Assembly: GCF_051954455.1 (NCBI RefSeq)
Contig: NZ_JBQCHS010000003.1
Location: 1 to 64,000, forward strand
Length of the DNA: 64,000 nt
Direction: 5' to 3'
Source of the DNA: Pseudolysinimonas sp051954455
GTDB lineage: Bacteria; Actinomycetota; Actinomycetes; Actinomycetales; Microbacteriaceae
A program made the position numbers and the translations under genes. The notes under the pieces are model-generated. The model saw nothing but the letters and a program-made list of their open reading frames with translations. It was not told where the DNA came from and did no database searches. Positions 61,608 to 64,000 of the stretch are shown piece after piece. Positions within the stretch are counted from its first letter, which is position 1. The number at the start of each line of letters is the position of its first letter.

Positions 61608-62930
61608 ATGGACGCACGCAGACGCCCCTGGGGGGCGGCGGCTGCTGCCGCGTCCATCGCACTCGCGCTCACGATCGCGGGCGTCCCGCTCACGGCGGAC
61701 GCCGTGCCGCGCGTCGACGTGCCCACGCCGGGCGAGATCGCCGCGGCCAAGAGCAGCGAGGCGGCCAAGCAGGCCGAGATCGCCAAGATCGGCGGCCTGC
61801 TGCAGCAGTACCAGCAGCAGTCGGACGCGGCGGCCTCCTCGGCGCAGGCCGCGGCCGAGGAGTACAACCTCGCCGAGCAGGACCTCGCCGCCGCGACCGA
61901 CAAGCTCCAGCAGCTCACCGACCAGCAGAAGGCGGCCGCCAAGACCGCCGCCGCGTCGCAGCGGAAGGCGGCCGGGATCATCGCCCAGCTGGCCCGCACC
62001 GGCGGCGGCGACCTGACCCTCGGCCTCCTCTCGGGGTCGGGCAAGGAGACCGATCAGTTCCTGCAGCGGCTCGGATCGATGAACCGGCTGAGCGCGAGCG
62101 CGCAGGCGATCCTCGCGAAGGCGAGCTTCGACCGGAATCAGGCGTCGTCCCTCGCGAAGCAGGCGTCGGCCGCGAAGGCGGCACGCGCCGCCCGGGCCGA
62201 CGACGCGCAGAAGGCGATGACCGCGGCCCAGACCGCCTCGGCTCAGGCGGAGAGTCAGCTGGCCTCCGCGACCGCGTCGCAGACGACGATGTACGCGCAG
62301 CTCGCCGAGCTCAAGGGCACGACGGCGGCGCTCGAGCAGGCGGCCGCCGAGGCGGCGCTGCAGCCGGTGACCTCCGGGGCCCCGAGCTCGGGCGGCGGCT
62401 CGTCGTCGGGAGGCGGCTCGTCCTCCGGCGGCGGCTCGTCGAGCGGGGGCGGATCCTCCGGCGGCTCCGGCGGCGGCTCGTCCTCCGGTGGCGGAACGAC
62501 CGCACCGCCGCCGAGCCACGTCGACCCGACCCCGCCGACGCCGAACGCCAACGCCGTCGCGACCGCGATCGCGTACGCGCGGGCCCAGATCGGCAAGCCG
62601 TACGTATGGGGCGGAGCCGGTCCCGACTCCTTCGACTGCTCCGGGCTCACGATGCGGGCCTACGAGGCGGCCGGCATCTACATCGGCGGCCACAGCTCGA
62701 CGCGGCAGTACTACACGGTGCGCCTCGTGCCGCGGAGCGCCGGCATCCAGCCGGGCGACCTGATCTTCTACTCGAGCGCGAGCTCGCTCCGCGACGGGAT
62801 CATCGACCACGTCACGCTCGCGACGGGCGGGGGCCGCATGATCGAGGCGCCGTCACCGGGCAAGCTCGTGCGCGACTACCCGATCTACACGCAGGATCTC
62901 CTGCCGTACGTCGGCCGCCCGACCGGCTGA
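61608..62930 (+). CDS. secreted NlpC/P60 endopeptidase with N-terminal coiled coil
   Basis: 440 residues. A signal peptide runs 1-~32, an Ala/Gln-rich coiled coil ~40-245, and a Gly/Ser-repeat linker ~255-305 (SSSGGG units). The NlpC/P60 domain has catalytic Cys in FDCSGLTMRAYEAAG (~343) and His in IDHVTLATGGG (~401). It cuts D-Glu-meso-DAP/diamino-acid bonds in peptidoglycan. The layout resembles mycobacterial RipA/RipC and corynebacterial Cgl1735-type hydrolases. It starts 15 bp after the M23 gene; one operon. Confidence 0.92.
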   Translation: MDARRRPWGAAAAAASIALALTIAGVPLTADAVPRVDVPTPGEIAAAKSSEAAKQAEIAKIGGLLQQYQQQSDAAASSAQAAAEEYNLAEQDLAAATDKLQQLTDQQKAAAKTAAASQRKAAGIIAQLARTGGGDLTLGLLSGSGKETDQFLQRLGSMNRLSASAQAILAKASFDRNQASSLAKQASAAKAARAARADDAQKAMTAAQTASAQAESQLASATASQTTMYAQLAELKGTTAALEQAAAEAALQPVTSGAPSSGGGSSSGGGSSSGGGSSSGGGSSGGSGGGSSSGGGTTAPPPSHVDPTPPTPNANAVATAIAYARAQIGKPYVWGGAGPDSFDCSGLTMRAYEAAGIYIGGHSSTRQYYTVRLVPRSAGIQPGDLIFYSSASSLRDGIIDHVTLATGGGRMIEAPSPGKLVRDYPIYTQDLLPYVGRPTG

Positions 62931-62940
62931 GCCGGCGCCA

Positions 62941-62955
62941 CCCGCCCCGGGCGGG
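62941..62955. terminator. short GC-rich hairpin between convergent genes
   Basis: CCCGCC-ccg-GGCGGG lies between the stops of the NlpC/P60 gene and the pyrophosphatase gene. Weak evidence from position and symmetry. Confidence 0.4.
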
Positions 62956-62967
62956 CGTCGTCCCGGG

Positions 62968-63456
62968 TCAGTGACCGGGGACGTAGGCCTCCTGCGCCTT
63001 GGCGATGAGGGCCTCCGCGGCCTCCGCGCCCTCCCAGCCCTCGGTCTTGACCCACTTGCCGGGCTCGAGGTCCTTGTAGTGCTCGAAGAAGTGCTCGATC
63101 TCCTTCTTCGTGTACTCGGGGACGGAGTCGAGGTCCTGGATGTGGTCCCAGCGCGGGTCCTTCGCGGGCACGGCGAGCACCTTGGAGTCGCCCCCGCCGT
63201 CGTCCGTCATGTGGAACACCGCGACCGGGCGCACCTTGACGCCCACGCCCGGGAACAGCGGGTACTGGGTCAGCACGAGCACGTCGAGCGGGTCGCCGTC
63301 GTCGCCGAGCGTCTTGTCGAAGAAGCCGTAGTCGGTGGGGTAGACGAACGTCGTGTAGAGCACGCGGTCGAGGAAGACGCGACCGGTCTCGTGGTCCACC
63401 TCGTACTTGTTGCGGCTCCCCTTGGGGATCTCGATGACGGCGTCGTACGTGGCCAA
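62968..63456 (-). CDS. ppa: inorganic pyrophosphatase (family I)
   Basis: 162 residues. It shows IEIPKGSRNKYEVDHETG, YPTDYGFFDKTLGDDGDPLDVLVL (the D-x-D-P-x-D metal site) and DPRWDHIQDLDSVP. Cytoplasmic Mg enzyme hydrolysing PPi. The start codon is TTG 63456 with AAGGAG five bases upstream. Divergent from tilS. Confidence 0.96.
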   Translation of the reverse strand: MATYDAVIEIPKGSRNKYEVDHETGRVFLDRVLYTTFVYPTDYGFFDKTLGDDGDPLDVLVLTQYPLFPGVGVKVRPVAVFHMTDDGGGDSKVLAVPAKDPRWDHIQDLDSVPEYTKKEIEHFFEHYKDLEPGKWVKTEGWEGAEAAEALIAKAQEAYVPGH

Positions 63457-63504
63457 TTCCGCTCCTTATGAATCGCGCTGCGAAGTCGCGCATAACGTTA
63501 GTGG

Positions 63505-64000
63505 ATGCCCTCCCGGCCCCGACTGACGCCCGCGGTCGCCGACCTCCGCCGGGCGGTCCGAGCGTCGCTCGCCGACCTCGCGCCCCTCGCTCCCGTCCCG
63601 CCCGCTGTCCGAAATGCAGGAGATCCGACTCCTCCGACGGGCGTTCGCGGGGATGTCGTCGCCGACTCCGGGGAATCTCCTGCATTCCGGGCAGGGACGG
63701 CACGGACGGCAGGGACGGCGGAGCGCGCGCCGCTCGTGCTGGTCGCGCTGAGCGGCGGACCCGATTCGCTCGCGCTCGCGGCGGGGGTCGCGTTCGAGGC
63801 GTCCCGGGCCGGGATCGCCGCGGGCGCGGTCGTGATCGACCACGGCCTCCAGCCCGGATCGGAGGCGGTCGCCGCCCGCGCCGCGCAGCAGGCGGCCGCG
63901 CTCGGCCTCGCCCCCGTGCGCGTCGAGCGGGTGAGGGTCGGTACCGCCGGCGGCCCCGAGGCCGCAGCCCGCGACGCGCGCTACGCCGCGCTCGAACGCG
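63505..64000 (+). CDS. tilS: tRNA(Ile)-lysidine synthase, 5' part (runs off window)
   Basis: The open frame from ATG 63505 reads MPSRPRLTPAVADLRRAVRA and reaches the PP-loop VALSGGPDSLALAAG at ~80-94 and VVIDHGLQPGS. TilS changes C34 of tRNA-Ile2 to lysidine. The PP-loop starts about 35-40 residues later than usual because of an in-frame palindromic insert at 63608-63690 (residues ~35-62). The 3' end lies outside the window. Confidence 0.88.
   Translation, partial: MPSRPRLTPAVADLRRAVRASLADLAPLAPVPPAVRNAGDPTPPTGVRGDVVADSGESPAFRAGTARTAGTAERAPLVLVALSGGPDSLALAAGVAFEASRAGIAAGAVVIDHGLQPGSEAVAARAAQQAAALGLAPVRVERVRVGTAGGPEAAARDARYAALER
63608..63690. repeat. palindromic element inserted in frame within tilS
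   Basis: Left arm CCGAAATGCAGGAGATCCG (63609-63627) and right arm (63672-63690, complement CCGGAATGCAGGAGATTCC) pair at 16 of 19 positions, with a 12-bp perfect core AATGCAGGAGAT. The inner part holds a duplicated CCGACTCC. The ~83-bp unit keeps the tilS frame open. Confidence 0.65.

Overview
The window is very GC-rich DNA (roughly 70% or more by eye) packed with short-gap, often 1-4 nt overlapping genes. The protein types point to an actinobacterium, most likely Microbacteriaceae: a DUF7882-like small protein, an LAxTG-like sorting signal, actinobacterial FMN-binding/ApbE and molybdenum gene clusters, and a Glu-Asp-Phe tRNA cluster. No insertion sequence, prophage, CRISPR array or rRNA gene was seen. 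No gene-free gap exceeds about 300 bases. The largest are 15341-15598, 20814-21082, 53144-53383 and 60052-60323.

Layout. 1-5000: an MFS efflux pump (cut by the left edge) divergent from its MarR regulator with a palindromic operator, an alpha/beta hydrolase, and an acyl-CoA oxidase. 5000-13400: a cell-wall-anchored glycoside-hydrolase-like protein with an adjacent RpiR regulator and a matching operator, a large secreted nuclease/phytase-like protein, and a CDP-alcohol phosphatidyltransferase. 13500-18200: lipid genes (fatty acid desaturase, diacylglycerol-kinase-like, PAP2, DUF1206). 18200-24450: a two-component system, then a soluble Ser/Thr kinase translationally coupled to a bifunctional penicillin-binding protein. 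24500-30000: a VIT-type Fe/Mn transporter, a two-component system, a ferric-reductase-like flavocytochrome, an FMN-binding protein and ApbE, which together look like an extracytoplasmic flavin electron-transfer operon. 30000-34500: metal and membrane transport genes and another two-component system.

34500-48600 is a molybdenum island. It holds three different sulfite-oxidase-fold oxidoreductases, a ferredoxin-reductase-like partner, molybdopterin synthesis genes (moaA, moaD, moaE, a moaC-mogA fusion, moeA, moeB-rhodanese) and an HTH-TOBE/modABC molybdate uptake operon. Convergent with its end is a five-gene minus-strand operon (48568-52397) of nucleoside phosphorylase, NAD-dependent epimerase, two glycosyltransferase-type enzymes and a methyltransferase. 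Its product cannot be named, and it is the best candidate here for an undescribed pathway.

53400-58720 holds a citrate-sensor-type two-component system divergent from a NitT/TauT-type ABC importer, ending in a perfect 15-bp terminator stem. 58800-60050 holds a ZIP metal transporter with a DtxR/IdeR-like box, then tRNA-Phe, tRNA-Asp and tRNA-Glu. 60300-62930 holds two tandem coiled-coil cell-wall hydrolases (M23 and NlpC/P60). The window ends with inorganic pyrophosphatase and the start of tilS, which carries an in-frame palindromic insert.
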